Below are positions 10,004 through 21,521 of a DNA stretch of 64,000 nt, in pieces. Source of the stretch: Scleropages formosus. Lineage: Eukaryota > Chordata > Actinopteri > Osteoglossiformes > Osteoglossidae. The notes beneath the pieces are model-generated. The model worked only from the letters and a program-made list of their open reading frames with translations, was not told where the DNA came from and did not search any database. Made by a program: the position numbers and the translations under genes. Position 1 is the first letter of the stretch. Every line of letters begins with the position of its first letter. Location of the stretch: assembly GCF_900964775.1 (NCBI RefSeq), contig NC_041815.1, forward strand, positions 3,596,001-3,660,000, written 5' to 3'.

Positions 10004-11206
10004 CATTCGCATCAGTGGCTTAATAAAACTGACCTAAACGTGAGAATGCAAACACAACTCTTACTGTGTAAATGTAAGGAATTAATGGTACACAACAGCA
10101 GCCCTAACACCCCATTGTAACACAACACTTTCCATAAACACAGGTCATGTGATTGTAAACTTTATTCAGTCCCATAATATATATGCAGACCAGATGTGTA
10201 AACTTCCACAACCTCATCATTGCAGGGGTAGAGTTATTCCACTGTTCTGAGGCCAAGGCCTAAAGTAAATTGTTCCTGTTATTCCGAAACTCAACTCATG
10301 AGCCTTCAGTCAGTTGGAGCCTTCTCTTACATTCTTCCCCATAAAGCCTTAAAAGTGTGATGCTTTGAGTTAGAACACGCCTGTCAGTCATCCAATGGGG
10401 AAAACCACCCCGACATGGCAGTGAGTGGTCAATGTTTCTGGTTTTCTGCAAAAATTCTTCTTCTACAGGCATGTTAGCCAATACAACCCAACAATATTGC
10501 TATTTTATGCAATGTGTTAAAATTTTAAAATGCTGTGTTTTATATAGTTCTGTGCTTATTAGAAAAATGACACCTAAAAAATACAAATTGTGTTCAGTAT
10601 GATGTGTATGAGTAGAATCAGAGTGGCACTCAACTTTTAGCCGAGGAGTTACATGCTGAAGACCGGCGCTAAGATGTACTGAACTGCAGAACACTGTGAC
10701 TAATGGAGCTTTCATGCCATCATACCACAGCCAAATGGGTTACTACATGTGACAAATTAAATAGTGATGCATAAAAAACAAAAACATCAATACTGATGAA
10801 ATATCAAACTCATTATAAACCATTTTAATTTCTGAAAACAACCTGAAATTTCATATGGAGTCTTAGCTCACAGTATCTCAGCTTTTCTTGACAAATGAAC
10901 CCTTTTCCACACTAATACATAAAAAGTCATCTTAGCAAGTCACTGGGCTCTGCCTTCATTTCAATCCCTGATTCATTATTTGAGGTTTTGAGAGTCTCTT
11001 TTTTGAAATATGAGTATGAATAAATATGTGTTCCTGAGTACAGGTCCTTAGTCTGTTCTTCACAGCCCTGAATATAGAAAACTAGTAAAAATCATACTAC
11101 AACAATTAAAAAGTACTACAATACATTAAAAAATGTTTATCTGAGAATAACTGACTGCTGTTCTTCTTTGACATTATGAAATTAGAGGGCTTAATGTATT
11201 ACTGCA
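10004..11206. other. Unit-shared non-coding flank
   Basis: From about 10072 it aligns with unit 2 (36785-37141, then 41769-42140). No gene is recognised; the short reading frames here are not conserved. In unit 2 a Gypsy element interrupts it at the position matching about 10430. Confidence 0.6.
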
Positions 11207-11414
11207 GGGGTGCGGTGGCGCAGTGGGTTGGACCACAGTCTTGCTCTCCAGTGGGTCTGGGGTTCAAGTCCCGCTTGGGGTGCCTTGCGACGGACTGGCG
11301 TCCCATCCTGGGTGTGTCCCCTCTGGCCTTACGCCCTATGTTGCCGGGTAGGCTCCGGTTCCCCTGCGACCCTGTATGGGACAAGCGGTTCTGAAAGTGT
11401 GTGTGTGTGTGTGT
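11207..11414 (+). repeat. SINE A copy, target duplication GTATTACTGCA
   Basis: Near-consensus copy with A box TGGCGCAGTGGG and B box GGTTCAAGTCC, ending in (TG)n. Flanked by GTATTACTGCA at 11196-11206 and 11415-11425. Unit 2 at about 42130-42145 keeps the empty site, so the insertion followed the duplication. Confidence 0.93.
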
Positions 11415-11825
11415 GTATTACTGCATCATACTTCCATTTGCAATTTTAATAACACCTGAAGTCATTTTCTACAGCATTCTATAGCACTATAATATATTCT
11501 ATAATTCCCAAGCTTTAAATTAACAGTGTACAAATAAACTGCACCCTCTGCTTTTGTTGCATTGATTTATTGCACACTCTCATCTCTGAATCAGTTGGAT
11601 GACTATGGAAACTGGAGTTTGATGGTTGAGGTGAGAGCTGTGGAATCCAGTTTGACTCACAGCAATCACTCAGTTCCATTTACAGTATTTATTTTAGCAG
11701 ACTCTTTTCTTCAAGTTGTTGTAAAACTCAGAGTAAACAAAAGTGTATTCCACCAGCAGATGGAGGGATACAGAAACAGACCACGGTTTTGTATGGAGCC
11801 TATCCTGTATGTATAGGGTGCAAGA

Positions 11826-12060
11826 CTAGTTAGAGTACCTGCTACAAGGGACACCAGCCCATTGGAAGGAGGCCATACACCCACACAACCTGCAGTTTTG
11901 TTTCCCCAGTTCATCCAAAATATATATCTTTGGAGCAAAACCCACAGCAGCACATGTAGAACATGCAAACTCCAGAAAGACTGGGCCAGATCTCAATCCA
12001 TGCCTGAGCAGCACAAGTGCTGTGAAGCCAAACTGCTACCCACTGGCCCACCATGCCACT
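11826..12060 (-). repeat. DANA/Mermaid-like SINE relic
   Basis: In reverse it reads a tRNA-like head (GTGGGCCAGTGGGTAGCAG), then GGAGTTTGCATGTTC and a degraded CTCCAAAG region typical of teleost DANA/Mermaid-type SINEs. Present at 42799-43032 in unit 2, so older than the duplication. Confidence 0.6.
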
Positions 12061-12472
12061 CCTATTTATCAACCACCGGAAATGGAGGCTGCGTTCCCTG
12101 TAGCGTGTAAATATGTGAGGAACTGTTGTGGCTGCTCTGTGATGTAACTATCACGGTAAGGCACTGTCTTTTTCTTTTTATTTTTTTAAATGGTCCACTT
12201 AAACTATTTAATGAAATGTCTTACAAAAAGTTTCCAGTAGTATTTCTGGATACCTGTAATACCTCACAGATTATTTGAAAAGCAGACATAAACCAAGCTT
12301 CAATAAGATACTGTGTACACAACATTTCCAGCGGAAAGTAATTCCCATAGCCTTCTTAGAGCTATACATACATTTTGCTTTTTTAGAGATGCACCATTTT
12401 TCTTTGAAGTCATATTTTTGTACATCACATTAATTTTATTGTCATCATTAATATGTGAAGAACAGACCATTT

Positions 12473-12576
12473 TAATTATCTCTCTTGTGGCCAGTGCTCA
12501 AATAGGTCACGTGTTGACAGAACTTATTCCCAAAGGTTGTGGTCATGACAATGAACATACCAAGAATATTTAAATA
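12473..12576 (+). promoter_or_regulatory. Putative odorant receptor promoter module of OR-A1
   Basis: TAATTA at 12473-12478, TCCCAAAGGT at 12528-12537 and TTTAAATA at 12569-12576. The start-to-start spacings (55 and 41) are identical to those of OR-C. CTCTTGTGGCC and TGACAGAA between the sites are also conserved. Interpreted as homeodomain, Olf/EBF-like and TATA sites, about 1.9 kb before the ATG. Confidence 0.65.
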
Positions 12577-13053
12577 GATCACTTTCCAGAGCAATCAAAT
12601 GAAGACATATTTACTGTGCAAGGGGAAAAGAAATGTTCTTTTTACTTTCTACTTTTTGATTTTTCTTTTTTTGGAGAAAAAGTGTAACTGTGAAGCAAAA
12701 CCCAATTCAGAATGAAACTTTTTTGTATGTAAATTTGCTGATTGATTATTTTGATGAAAATTTCTGAAGAGCATCAAAGGAAACACAAAGCAAGGTAATT
12801 TTAATGAGGTGACAAAATTATTATCAAAATTATTTTGGCCATTTTAACCAGTGAGGTCTGCAGTGCTAAATACTGTACATGCTCAGTGATTTTTCTATTA
12901 GCATTTAATTACTTTAAAAACTGTATTTTTATAATCAGATTTAAAAACCAAGTTTGTGTCTTCTCCAGAGTGACCTAGAGTTATTTTTAATTAGTATGTA
13001 GCTGACATGTTTGGCATTTTACATCAGTAGATATACTACACTACACTGCAATC

Positions 13054-13385
13054 TGTCAGGGACAAACACTGGAGGCAGGTAAGTGGAGGACCCAAGTGCG
13101 GGTGAGTTTTATTCAAGCAACCAGGTTCCAGGGACATGGTGAAATCAAGGTCGGGGACAGGTGAAGGTCTGAGAAGCGCAAACGTCAGAAACGGGGTAAT
13201 CCAAGTCGTGGTCGAGGAAAACAGACAAAGGTCAGGAACAGGAAACAGGCAAGGCACTAATGGCAAGAACGCTGAGACTGCAAAGCACAAGGCGATTGCA
13301 AGAATCCGCGTCCACGCCCTTTTATGCCCGGACTTCCTGAGTGGACGCAGGTGCAGCTGCCTGGCTCATACCCGGGGGCGTGACA
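13054..13385 (-). mobile_element. Solo LTR, Gypsy-type, in the OR-A1 intron
   Basis: 332 bp with termini TGTCAGGGAC and GGGCGTGACA, flanked by perfect 5-bp duplications CAATC (13049-13053 and 13386-13390). Unit 2 at about 44365 has the empty site GCAATCATTC. Orientation is minus by comparison with the other LTRs. It inserted after the duplication; no internal region remains. Confidence 0.88.
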
Positions 13386-13494
13386 CAATCATTCTCCTAT
13401 TTATACAGCCTTGTGAAACATTTTTCGTATTGTTTTCTGAGATGTTTGTTGCTTTGGAGAAAAGTGACAAAAGCTAAATCAATAAATGTAAGTG

Positions 13495-13735
13495 TAAACA
13501 CTGGAGTGTAACACAAACAATTGGCAATTGGGATTCATCAACTCACCTAAGGTGTATGATTTTAGGCTTTGGAAGGAAACCTGAACACCCAGAGGAAATG
13601 CACAGGTGTACAGACAGAATATGCACACTCTATACAGACAGAAGTGGATTTGAATCCATAGCCTAACACACAGTGCAGGAGTTATGAAGCAACAGCACAA
13701 CCCACTATACCACCATGTTGCGAATAATACCACTT
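13495..13735 (-). repeat. DANA/Mermaid-like SINE relic
   Basis: In reverse it carries a tRNA-like head (GGTATAGTGGGTTGTGCTG) and the body with TGCACACTCTGT-like and GTTTCCTCC-like segments. Shared with unit 2 at 44465-44705, so it predates the duplication. Confidence 0.6.
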
Positions 13736-14372
13736 TTCAGTCAACTAAATAAAAATCAGCTGTTGTCTGTGAATACATTATTTACTTTCCCATAATAAAT
13801 AACAGCATTTTGACCTCCATATATTACAGTCTACTACCTAACGGGGTAAAAGGAACTGGGCCTGGTAAGCAAGGAAAACCTGTATTGAAAGACAAGATGT
13901 ATTATCTGTGAACGAGAAATAGATGCTGATTTATGTGTATTGTTTTGCTTATTTTTCTGTAAAATGTTGTGTGTTGTTTGTTAAATAAGACTATTTATTA
14001 TTGTGATTCAGATGAAAGTCAAATCACATTTGAGGAGCCATTCTTGCAGAAATACTGATAATTCCAAAAGCATTAAAGCTTTTTCTCGCAACTTTATTCT
14101 GGTGTTTTTTCCGTATGAGAATTTTATTGTTCAATTTATCTTCACCTTCTGTCTTCTCTAGCTGATTAAGCAACCATATTAATAGATAAAGTAACTGGCT
14201 AAAGGAACCATACTGAGAATTAATAAACAAAAGGGGAGATATTCTATAAATGTACATTTTCGATATTATGCAGGAAAGATCAAATGAAATCACAGAATTG
14301 AGTTATAAAGAATATTTATCAAAAAAGGTACTATTTTGCTTTTCCAGATTGCCGTCAGACTGAAGAGTCAAC

Positions 14373-15317
14373 ATGGTGGAGGGAAACCACAGCTCTATAA
14401 CAGAGTTTTTCATCATAGGATTTCCTGGACTACATCCCAGTTACGACAGCCTAATTGCCACTATTTGTTTCTTGGTCTATTTCTTTGCTTTAGTGGGAAA
14501 TACAATCTTCCTAGTCCTGTTTGTAACAGACCGGAACCTGCACAAACCCATGTATTTCATTATCTTACACTTAGTTGTGTCTGATGTGCTGTACAGTAGC
14601 ATCACTTTGCCAAAGATCATCGCCAGGTATTGGTTTCAGGCAGGAACCATTTCATTCACTGCTTGCTTTCTGCAGATGTACTTCATACATTTTTTTGGAA
14701 CATTAAATGCCTTCATACTACTAATTATGGCACTGGACAGGTTTGTGGCAGTTTGTTTCCCTCTCAGATATTCCACAGTTATGACAAATTCCACTATTTT
14801 GATTCTCAGCATCGCTTCATGTGTGGTGGCCACAAGCTTCTCGCTGATGATGGTAATAAGAGCATACCCCTTGCCATACTGTAAGTCCAAAGCAATCATT
14901 CAGTGTTACTGTGATCATGGTTCAGTCACAGCACTGGCGTGTATTGACAGATCTGCTTATGTTTTTCCAGCTTTAGTTTTTGCTATGGTTGTGCTATTGT
15001 CACCTTTGGCTTTCATCATATTCTCTTATTGTGCCATAATTGTGGCAGTCTTTAAAATTGCTAGCACTCAGGGTCGCCTCAAAACCCTTTCCACCTGTAG
15101 CCCCCAACTTATCATAATTGCCCTCTACTTTGTCCCTCGGTGTTTTGTTATTTTGGCAAGTAACGTGGGAGTTACATTCAGCACCGATTTGCGCATCGCC
15201 ATAATCATGTTATACAGTCTGCTACCTCCAATGGTCAATCCACTCATTTACTGCTTAAGGACTAAAGAAGTGAAGGAAAGTTTGAGCAAAAGATTCAAGA
15301 GAACAGTGCACATATGA
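14373..15317 (+). CDS. Odorant receptor OR-A1, intact
   Basis: Seven-transmembrane odorant receptor of 314 residues with one coding exon, expected in olfactory sensory neurons. The ATG follows a conserved acceptor by 25 bases. Motifs seen: NHSS glycosylation site at residue 5, GNTIF in TM1, KPMYFII, LPKIIARYWF, MALDRFVAVCFPLRY at TM3 (Phe and Val where OR-C and OR-B have Tyr and Ile), SYCAII, TLSTCSPQLIII, and PMVNPLIYC in TM7. ECL2 cysteines are present (YCKSKAIIQCYCDH). It is the paralogue of OR-A2 in unit 2, differing at about a dozen residues, of which several cluster in the N-terminus (FIIGFPGLHPSYDSLI). Subgroup and ligand are unknown. Confidence 0.95.
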   Translation: MVEGNHSSITEFFIIGFPGLHPSYDSLIATICFLVYFFALVGNTIFLVLFVTDRNLHKPMYFIILHLVVSDVLYSSITLPKIIARYWFQAGTISFTACFLQMYFIHFFGTLNAFILLIMALDRFVAVCFPLRYSTVMTNSTILILSIASCVVATSFSLMMVIRAYPLPYCKSKAIIQCYCDHGSVTALACIDRSAYVFPALVFAMVVLLSPLAFIIFSYCAIIVAVFKIASTQGRLKTLSTCSPQLIIIALYFVPRCFVILASNVGVTFSTDLRIAIIMLYSLLPPMVNPLIYCLRTKEVKESLSKRFKRTVHI

Positions 15318-16082
15318 TAAGCCACTATATTTCATATCTTTACAAATTTTTACTAGCAAATATTTCACATACTGACAAAAAAAAATGTTGCTAAATAAGT
15401 AATAACATGGCATCTATTTCATTACATCGAGCAAGACCTTGGAATTATATATTATAATATTTAGAGCTTATCTAAATGCAATTAATATGTATTTGGCAAA
15501 AACATACTATAAATATCCTGAAAATAACAAGAAATACCTTGAAATTGTTAAGTAAATTATTTCATGCAGAGATGTTCATGCCTTTTTCAAACTGCTAGCT
15601 CCTTGATTTACTTGGATCTGGGTGGATGCTTTAATATCCTGACTCTGAGACAGCATACAGGGAGCATTAAATGGTCCAGAGAGAAGGTCAAAATGGGAAT
15701 ATGGAAATCAAGCTTCTGGTTACAGTTTTTTTTTGTATTTTGTAGTTATCCACTGTTAGTGCTGATAAACTACTTAAGCAAATTTCTGTTTAAATTGTCA
15801 AAAATAAAAGTGGAATAGTACCCACTACCTCACGTCTTTTCATTCTGGGTCAGTTGCGCTGTGTTTCCCACATGGGATCTTCCTGTAACAGCCCAAGGGA
15901 CAGCACAGGCGACGTGTGGTTGCAGTGTGCATTTAACCTGGGTATTGGAACCAAACCAAGAAAAGGTACTGAGCAGCTAAACATCTAAGCCTCACCCACG
16001 CTGGGCAAAATCTAAATATCTGGGAACCCGAAATGTCAATGGAAAATGTTAAGGTTGGTGGAAATCCAATAATCCAATTATA
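15318..16082. other. OR-A1 3' flank
   Basis: AT-rich, aligned with unit 2 at 46345-47290 apart from a SINE piece found there. Possible polyadenylation signals are present (AATAAAAG at about 15803). No gene seen. Confidence 0.5.
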
Positions 16083-16093
16083 ACTGTCAACTA

Positions 16094-16305
16094 CACACAC
16101 ACACACATTGTCAGAACCGCTTGTCCCATACAGGGTCACGGGGAACCGGAGCCTACCCGGTAACACAGGGCGTAAGGCCGGAGGGGGAGGGGACACACCC
16201 AGGACGGGACGCCAGTCCGTCGCAAGGCACCCCAAGTGGGGCTCGAACCCCAGACCCACCGAAGAGGAGGACTGCGGTCCAACCCACTGCGCCACCGCAC
16301 CCCCT
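16094..16305 (-). repeat. SINE A copy, target duplication ACTGTCAACTA
   Basis: Near-consensus, reverse strand, with a short CA tail. Identical 11-bp flanks lie at 16083-16093 and 16306-16316. The empty site is in unit 2 at about 47287-47298. Confidence 0.93.
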
Positions 16306-16316
16306 ACTGTCAACTA

Positions 16317-16531
16317 TATTATGTTTATTCATTTTGCTGATCCTTTTCTTCAAAGAGACTTACAATGTTCGGGTTACAATGAATTACCCATTGAGACAGC
16401 TGGGTAATTTTTACTGGAGCAATTTAGGGTAAGTGCCTTGCTCAAGGGTACTACAGCCAGAGGTGGGGTTCAAGTCTGCAACCTTTGGATCTGAAGGCAG
16501 TAGCTCTAACGATTACAATATCATCTGCCCC
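16317..16531 (-). repeat. SINE B copy (tRNA-like head, LINE C tail)
   Basis: In reverse it shows a degraded tRNA-like head (GTAATCGTTAGAGCTACTG, then AGGTTGCAGACTTGAA), a body with GTAGTACCCTTGAGCAAGG and GCTCCAGTAAAAATTACCC, and a tail matching the LINE C 3' end. Absent from unit 2, where CAACTA joins GGAGGG directly. Confidence 0.75.
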
Positions 16532-16927
16532 CTAGGAGGGTCCTAGTAAGCTGGAGGAGCAGGAAATACTGTTGGATTTTAAGGTATGGCTGAAACAAAC
16601 CTTAGCTGATAGGAAGGTGGCAGCTGGGAGAGCAGAGACTGGAGCAAATACCGGAGAGAAGATGACCAAATAACCAACAGAGCTTGAAATAGCTCCTGTT
16701 GCCAGTAAAGGGGAAGCCTGGATGAGTTTGTGGCCAGGGCAGATATAGTCATGCAGTTTCAGTGAGACAACTGTTAGATGTCACTGCCTTTTGCTGATGC
16801 TTGTTTCTTTTTTGTTCATTCATTGTCAATCACAAGTGTTGTGAGCAGAATATTCTTCAGGACATCCTGTTTTTTAGATCCTGTGCATACTTAACTGTGG
16901 TCTTGGGCCCCAGTACACACTTATCTG
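16532..16927. other. Unit-shared non-coding flank
   Basis: Aligns with 47296-47690 in unit 2. No gene or repeat recognised. In unit 2 a Gypsy element begins at the position matching about 16913. Confidence 0.5.
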
Positions 16928-17215
16928 CAGTACATTTACATTTACTGATTTACTATACGCTTTTTCCCAAAGCGGCGTACATCTCAGAGAACAATACAAA
17001 AAGTGTGTAATGTCAACAGAAGTTCGGATTCGGATGCAATCACGTGATTCTAGAGTACAGTCCATTTATCACAAACCACCATATGAACCAGTATACATTA
17101 CACAAATATAGGGTTATTTGCATATACAGTTATTCAGTTATTAAAAGTTATGAAACATAGCAAACACATACATGTTTATCCAGCACTTAGGGGCCTGGAG
17201 AGAAGTAAATCTGAA
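16928..17215 (-). repeat. LINE C 3' end relic
   Basis: CGCTTTTTCCCAAAGCGGC and the following CAGAGAACAATACAAA match the LINE C 3' UTR in reverse. Shared with unit 2 (51276-51510), hence older than the duplication. Confidence 0.6.
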
Positions 17216-17739
17216 AAAGTTGAGTTTGAGAGACACATGACATTCACAACAGAAATAAGATTCCAAGGAACACTGAAACTAGCTGCAGTCTGAATGTTGC
17301 TATGTCCAACAGAAGGTTTATTTGTAGAGGTTTTAAACTGAGGTTGCCTGTATGAATCAGCCCATTTTTGTTTGTTCTTTTTTCTTTGTTCAGCAATTAT
17401 TTCCCGACTACCGATAACTGTTCTTTGTGATAATTCAACAGGTAGGAAATGCATATTTACACAGAAAGGTTGTAGCTGTATAATCTCTAATGCAGACAGC
17501 TATCTTCCTTTCTCTAAAATGTCTTTCTTTAAAATATAAAATTTAAATAGCATTTATCCTTGCATGACAAAAAATATCCTAGTATTAGGGAAAACCCATG
17601 ATGTAGGTAGGAGGCAAGGGCATGAGATGATTTATATAAATACTGAATTTCCAAAAAGAAAAAAACTTCTTATACATTGAGTACATTTGGAAATCACCTA
17701 AGGTTCTGAAATAGAGAGATATTTTATGGAACAATTTGT

Positions 17740-18275
17740 GTTCCACTTGGCTATGTGTGAAAATTCAGGAGAATATAATAGAATTTTTGGGCCTTGTTAC
17801 ATGAGGCAAAAAAACCAAACGTAGCAATTCAGAGTAATAACCATCTGCTAGCAGTCAAGCATGGTGGTGGAAGTGTGATGGTCTGGGGACATTTTCTGGT
17901 GCAGTACCTGGGCAGCTTGGTATCACTGAAGAAACCATGAATTCCTCTTCGTATCAGAAAATTCTAAATGACTGTGTTAGACCATCAGTACATGAGTTGA
18001 AGTTCAAATGAAGCTAGGACATGAAGCAAAAGAACAATCGCAAGCATACGGGCAGGCCAACATTAGAACAGCTCGGGGAAAAATAAAGTTATAGAGGTCC
18101 TAATCAAAGTCCTCATTTGATTTCAATTAAGATACCCTGGAAATACCTGAGAAAAGCTGCTCATGCTTAAAAACTGGGAAAGGTTGCTGAGCAGAAGCAG
18201 TTCTATATGGTAGCAGGCCTGAATTCCTCCAGACTGATGAGGGAGCCCAGTCATCAGCTACAAGGTAATGCTTAC
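17740..18275 (+). mobile_element. Tc1/mariner transposon relic
   Basis: The translated sequence carries degraded C-terminal Tc1 transposase: VKHGGGSVMVWG, GQLGITEETMNSSSYQKIL and a PKHT-like region, followed by LIKVLI and a diverged end. Stops are present, and the Asp of the usual QDND motif is lost. Terminal inverted repeats were not identified. Shared with unit 2 at 51955-52470. Confidence 0.75.
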
Positions 18276-18527
18276 CTGCATTCATTGCATCTGAAAATGA
18301 TGCAATCAGTCATTGTCTGTGAAGAGGCAGCTACTTTTTTACATATATAATGGCACATTTCATCATCCTCCACATCAAAGAAATTACATAAAACAATACA
18401 GAGGTCATTTTTTCTCTGTCAGGTTCCATTAATATACTACTGACAAAAAGATCTGATCACATTTCATGTAAAGAAGCTGCTGAAATAGAATAAATGGGCA
18501 AACACTTTTTCACATATATGCAGAATA

Positions 18528-18838
18528 ACAGCGTAGCACAGTGGAGCAGTGGCTTTCCTCTGCACAGTTCAGGAAGAGCTTTGAATCTATCTCAGTCTGT
18601 ATGGAGTTTACATGTTCTCCCTGTGTCTGTGTGGGTTTCTCTGGGTGCTCTGGTTTCCTCCCACAGTCCAAAGACATGCAGTTCAGGTGACTTGGACTGT
18701 CTGAAACTACCTTTGGTGTGTAACAGTGTGTGTGGCTATCCTGTTCAGGGTATCCCCCTTTGCCTTCTGCCTAGTGTTTCAGGATTGGAGCATTGCGACT
18801 CTGACCAGGACAAGTGGTTAACGAAAGTGAGTGAGTGA
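18528..18838 (+). repeat. DANA/Mermaid-like SINE
   Basis: The head GCGTAGCACAGTGGAGCAG and the body GGAGTTTACATGTTCTCCC, GTGTGGGTTTCTCTGGGTGC and TTTCCTCCCACAGTCCAAAG are characteristic of the DANA/Mermaid class of fish SINEs. Ends in GTGAGTGAGTGAG. Shared with unit 2 at 52740-53058. Confidence 0.7.
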
Positions 18839-18851
18839 GAGCATATATAAA

Positions 18852-20888
18852 TGTCACACCCCCAGCACCATGCCAAACAATCACACCTGCGAAAAGAATC
18901 TGCAAAAAAGCGCGGCGTCTGAACCATCACCAGGCATGCTGGGTGCTGTTTTTTACCAGATTTTGGTTCACAGTGACTTACTGGCCAGGGTCAAAGAACA
19001 CCAAAGCAGACGCCCTATCAAGAATATATGGAAAGGATCCAGACCCAACACTGTTCGTTCTGATCTTACCTGAACAGTGGGTGGTGGCCCCGATCAGATA
19101 GCAGTTTCAACAGGAGCTCCAGGCGGCCCCAGAAAGGGATCCCAGGCACACGAGCAAACCGGAAGGTAAGGAATACATTCCTGTCAGTCTCCGACCCTCT
19201 CTCCGTCAGTGGGCGCACAACTCTCCAGTGGCAGGACACCCAGGCCACCGACAGACCATCTCCCTCCTGCAAGGACTGTATTGGTGGCCGTCCATCTGGG
19301 AGGATGTGCAAGAATACGTGGAGGCCTGTGAAACGTGTGCACAGGCTCGGACCCCCACTTAGAAACTCACAGGTCTGCTTGAGCCCCTACCCGTCCCAGC
19401 TCAGCCCTAGTCTCACATATCGATTTACTTCTTGGTGGATCTCGCCGTGTCCCAAGGTAGCACCGTTATCCTCACTATCCTTGATTGTTTCTCAAACTCA
19501 TGTCAGTTGTTACCCTTACTGCAACTCCCATCGGCCTTGGAAACAGTGGAAGCCCTGTACCAGAACGTCTTCCGCATCTATAGCCTCCCGGAGGACATCG
19601 CATCCGATAGAGGCCCGCAGTTCACTTCTCAGCTGTGGAAAGCATTCTGGTGAAAACTGGGGGTCTTGGTAAATCTAACTTTTGGATACCACCCTCAGGT
19701 CAATGGACAGGTGGAGAGACTACAGCAGGACCTGGGTTGGTTCTTGCGTAGATACTGCAGTCAGAGGCAACGACAATGAACCCAGTTTCTACCCTGGGCA
19801 GAATACACCCACAACTCCCTTCCACACTCCTCCACCGGACTCACCCCATTTCAATGTGTCCTAAGATATCAGCCTCCCCTGTTCCCCTGGCACCCAGAGT
19901 GCACTGATGTTTCAGCCATCAACACCTTTTATCGGAACAGTGATGAGACATGGTGGTCAGTGACAGCCCGGCTGTGCCAAAGCAGGCACCAGTACAAACA
20001 GGCCGAGTGTCACTGTCACCCCGGCTCATTTCATCCAGGCCAGTGGGTCTGGTTGTCCATCACAGATCTGAAACTATGACTCCCGTCCCGGAAGCTCAGC
20101 CCTCGCTACATACGTCTCTGCCAGATCATCCGTCAGGCTACCCCCGTCACATATCATTTGCGTCTACCCCAACTCTCAGGGTCTATCCATCATTCCATGT
20201 CTCCCTCCTCAAACTGTATAGTGTCACACCTCCATATTCCTCATGACCCAGTGCCTCCCACACCGGTGCAGGTAGATGGGGCCCCCACGTATAAGGTTCA
20301 GAAGCTCCTAGACTCCCAACATCACCGCAGCCACATGTAGTATCTGGTGGATTGGGAGGGATCCGGCCCCGGGGAGCTCAGCTGGGTTCCTGTGAAGGAC
20401 ATTCTGGACCCAACCCTGATCTCCTCTTTCCACAGGGACCACCCAGACTGCCCGGCACCCTGGCCCACGGGGCGCTCGCGTCGGCAGATGGCTGGAGCCA
20501 CCCATAGGGTGGGGGGGTACTGTCACTCCCCTGGCAGCAAGCCAAGCAACCTCACCTGCTGCTGATCAACTCGACCAGGTACAAAGGGAGCACCGTAACC
20601 GCATGGGGTTGCAGAATCTTACAAACATTTCGCTACTTGGCTTTGTGAATTCAGCTGTCTACTCCCTGTACCTTATTCCCTGTTTCTGACTCTCCTGGCT
20701 TCTGACCCCCCATTTCTCTCCGGGTACCTGAGTATTGCTTCGCCCTGGAAACGACGCCTGCGCCTTAGAAGACCCACACCTGTCCACGACCTTTGTTCTT
20801 TGTCTTGTCCCTGCGAACACACCAAAATAAACATACCCGCACTTGGGTCCAATCCCTTACCTCCTGTCTCCCGTCCCTGTGACCGACA
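18852..20888 (+). mobile_element. Chromoviral Gypsy retrotransposon, broken
   Basis: Termini TGTCACACCC and GTGACCGACA, flanked by perfect 5-bp duplications ATAAA (18847-18851 and 20889-20893); unit 2 shows the empty site near 53075. Parts recognised in order: RNase H end (TKADAL), integrase zinc-binding and core regions, a chromodomain-like segment near 20270-20400, a G-rich polypurine tract at 20510-20520 and the 3' LTR at 20521-20888. Gag and reverse transcriptase are not recognised. Many breaks; a fossil that inserted after the duplication. Chromovirus class (sushi-like) is inferred from the chromodomain and LTR start. Confidence 0.85.
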
Positions 20889-20949
20889 ATAAAGAATGAC
20901 TATTTACTAATTAGCCTCTTTTTATTTTTTGTTTCAAGAATAGATCAGA

Positions 20950-21350
20950 GTGATCAGACTCAGGTCCACAAGAGTGCTTAGGATATCCTGGACACCCAGG
21001 GCACTAGACTTGCCAGGGGACACACTGGATGGGACACCAAGGTATTGCAGGGTAGTTTTATACACATTTGCTCACAGATTCATGGGCAGGTTAGATTCAC
21101 CGATTCACCTGTGTTTGTACAGCAAGAACATTCAAACTCATCATGGACAATGTTGAAGTTGTTACATTTGATCACAAACTATTCATGGGAAATTTAGATT
21201 CATCGATTAACCTGTGTTTGCACTATGGGAGGAAATCCAAACAAAAGCAGCAATAACATTCAAACTCAGCATGGACAGTGTGGATTCAAACTCATGAACA
21301 AATGCACAGCCTATGAGGATCTATGCAGCACCATGCCATGGTCACCCTAC
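20950..21350 (-). repeat. Degraded DANA-like SINE with internal duplication
   Basis: Contains two similar segments (ATTCATGGGCAGGTTAGATTC near 21077 and ATTCATGGGAAATTTAGATTC near 21180). Unit 2 (about 53140-53435) has only one of them. Confidence 0.5.
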
Positions 21351-21423
21351 TGTCTTATATACCCTGAGTTTTTTATTTTTAATGTACTACTGAAAAAATA
21401 ATGATCTTAGTGATGATGAATCT

Positions 21424-21521
21424 TAATGATCTCTCTAGTGGCTTATGCTTTTAGAGATTATGTTTTGACAGAAGTTATTCCCAGTTGTTAGGTGGCAGAA
21501 TTAACAAACCAGGTATATATA
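21424..21521 (+). promoter_or_regulatory. Putative odorant receptor promoter module of OR-B1
   Basis: TAATGA at 21424-21429, TCCCAGTTGT at 21479-21488 (55 bases on) and TATATATA at 21514-21521. The linker again has CTCTAGTGGC and TGACAGAA. The Olf/EBF-like half site is weaker here than in OR-A and OR-C because the second half reads TTGT. Confidence 0.55.

Larger units (their letters stand above)
12606..14347 (+). other. Inferred 5' leader exon and intron of OR-A1
   Basis: Donor GCAAG|GTAATT (GT at 12795) and acceptor TTTTCCAG ending at 14347, 25 bases before the ATG. Compared with OR-A2, about 350 bases of intron next to the donor are missing here, and a solo LTR (13054-13385) has been added. 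Exon limits are inferred from conservation only. Confidence 0.5.

Noticed and set aside
14636-14899. Minus-strand frame under OR-A1 (and its twin at 45663-45926), and the alternate-frame ORF at 14336-14584
   Set aside because: Shadow frames of a conserved coding exon. Conservation follows the receptor frame.
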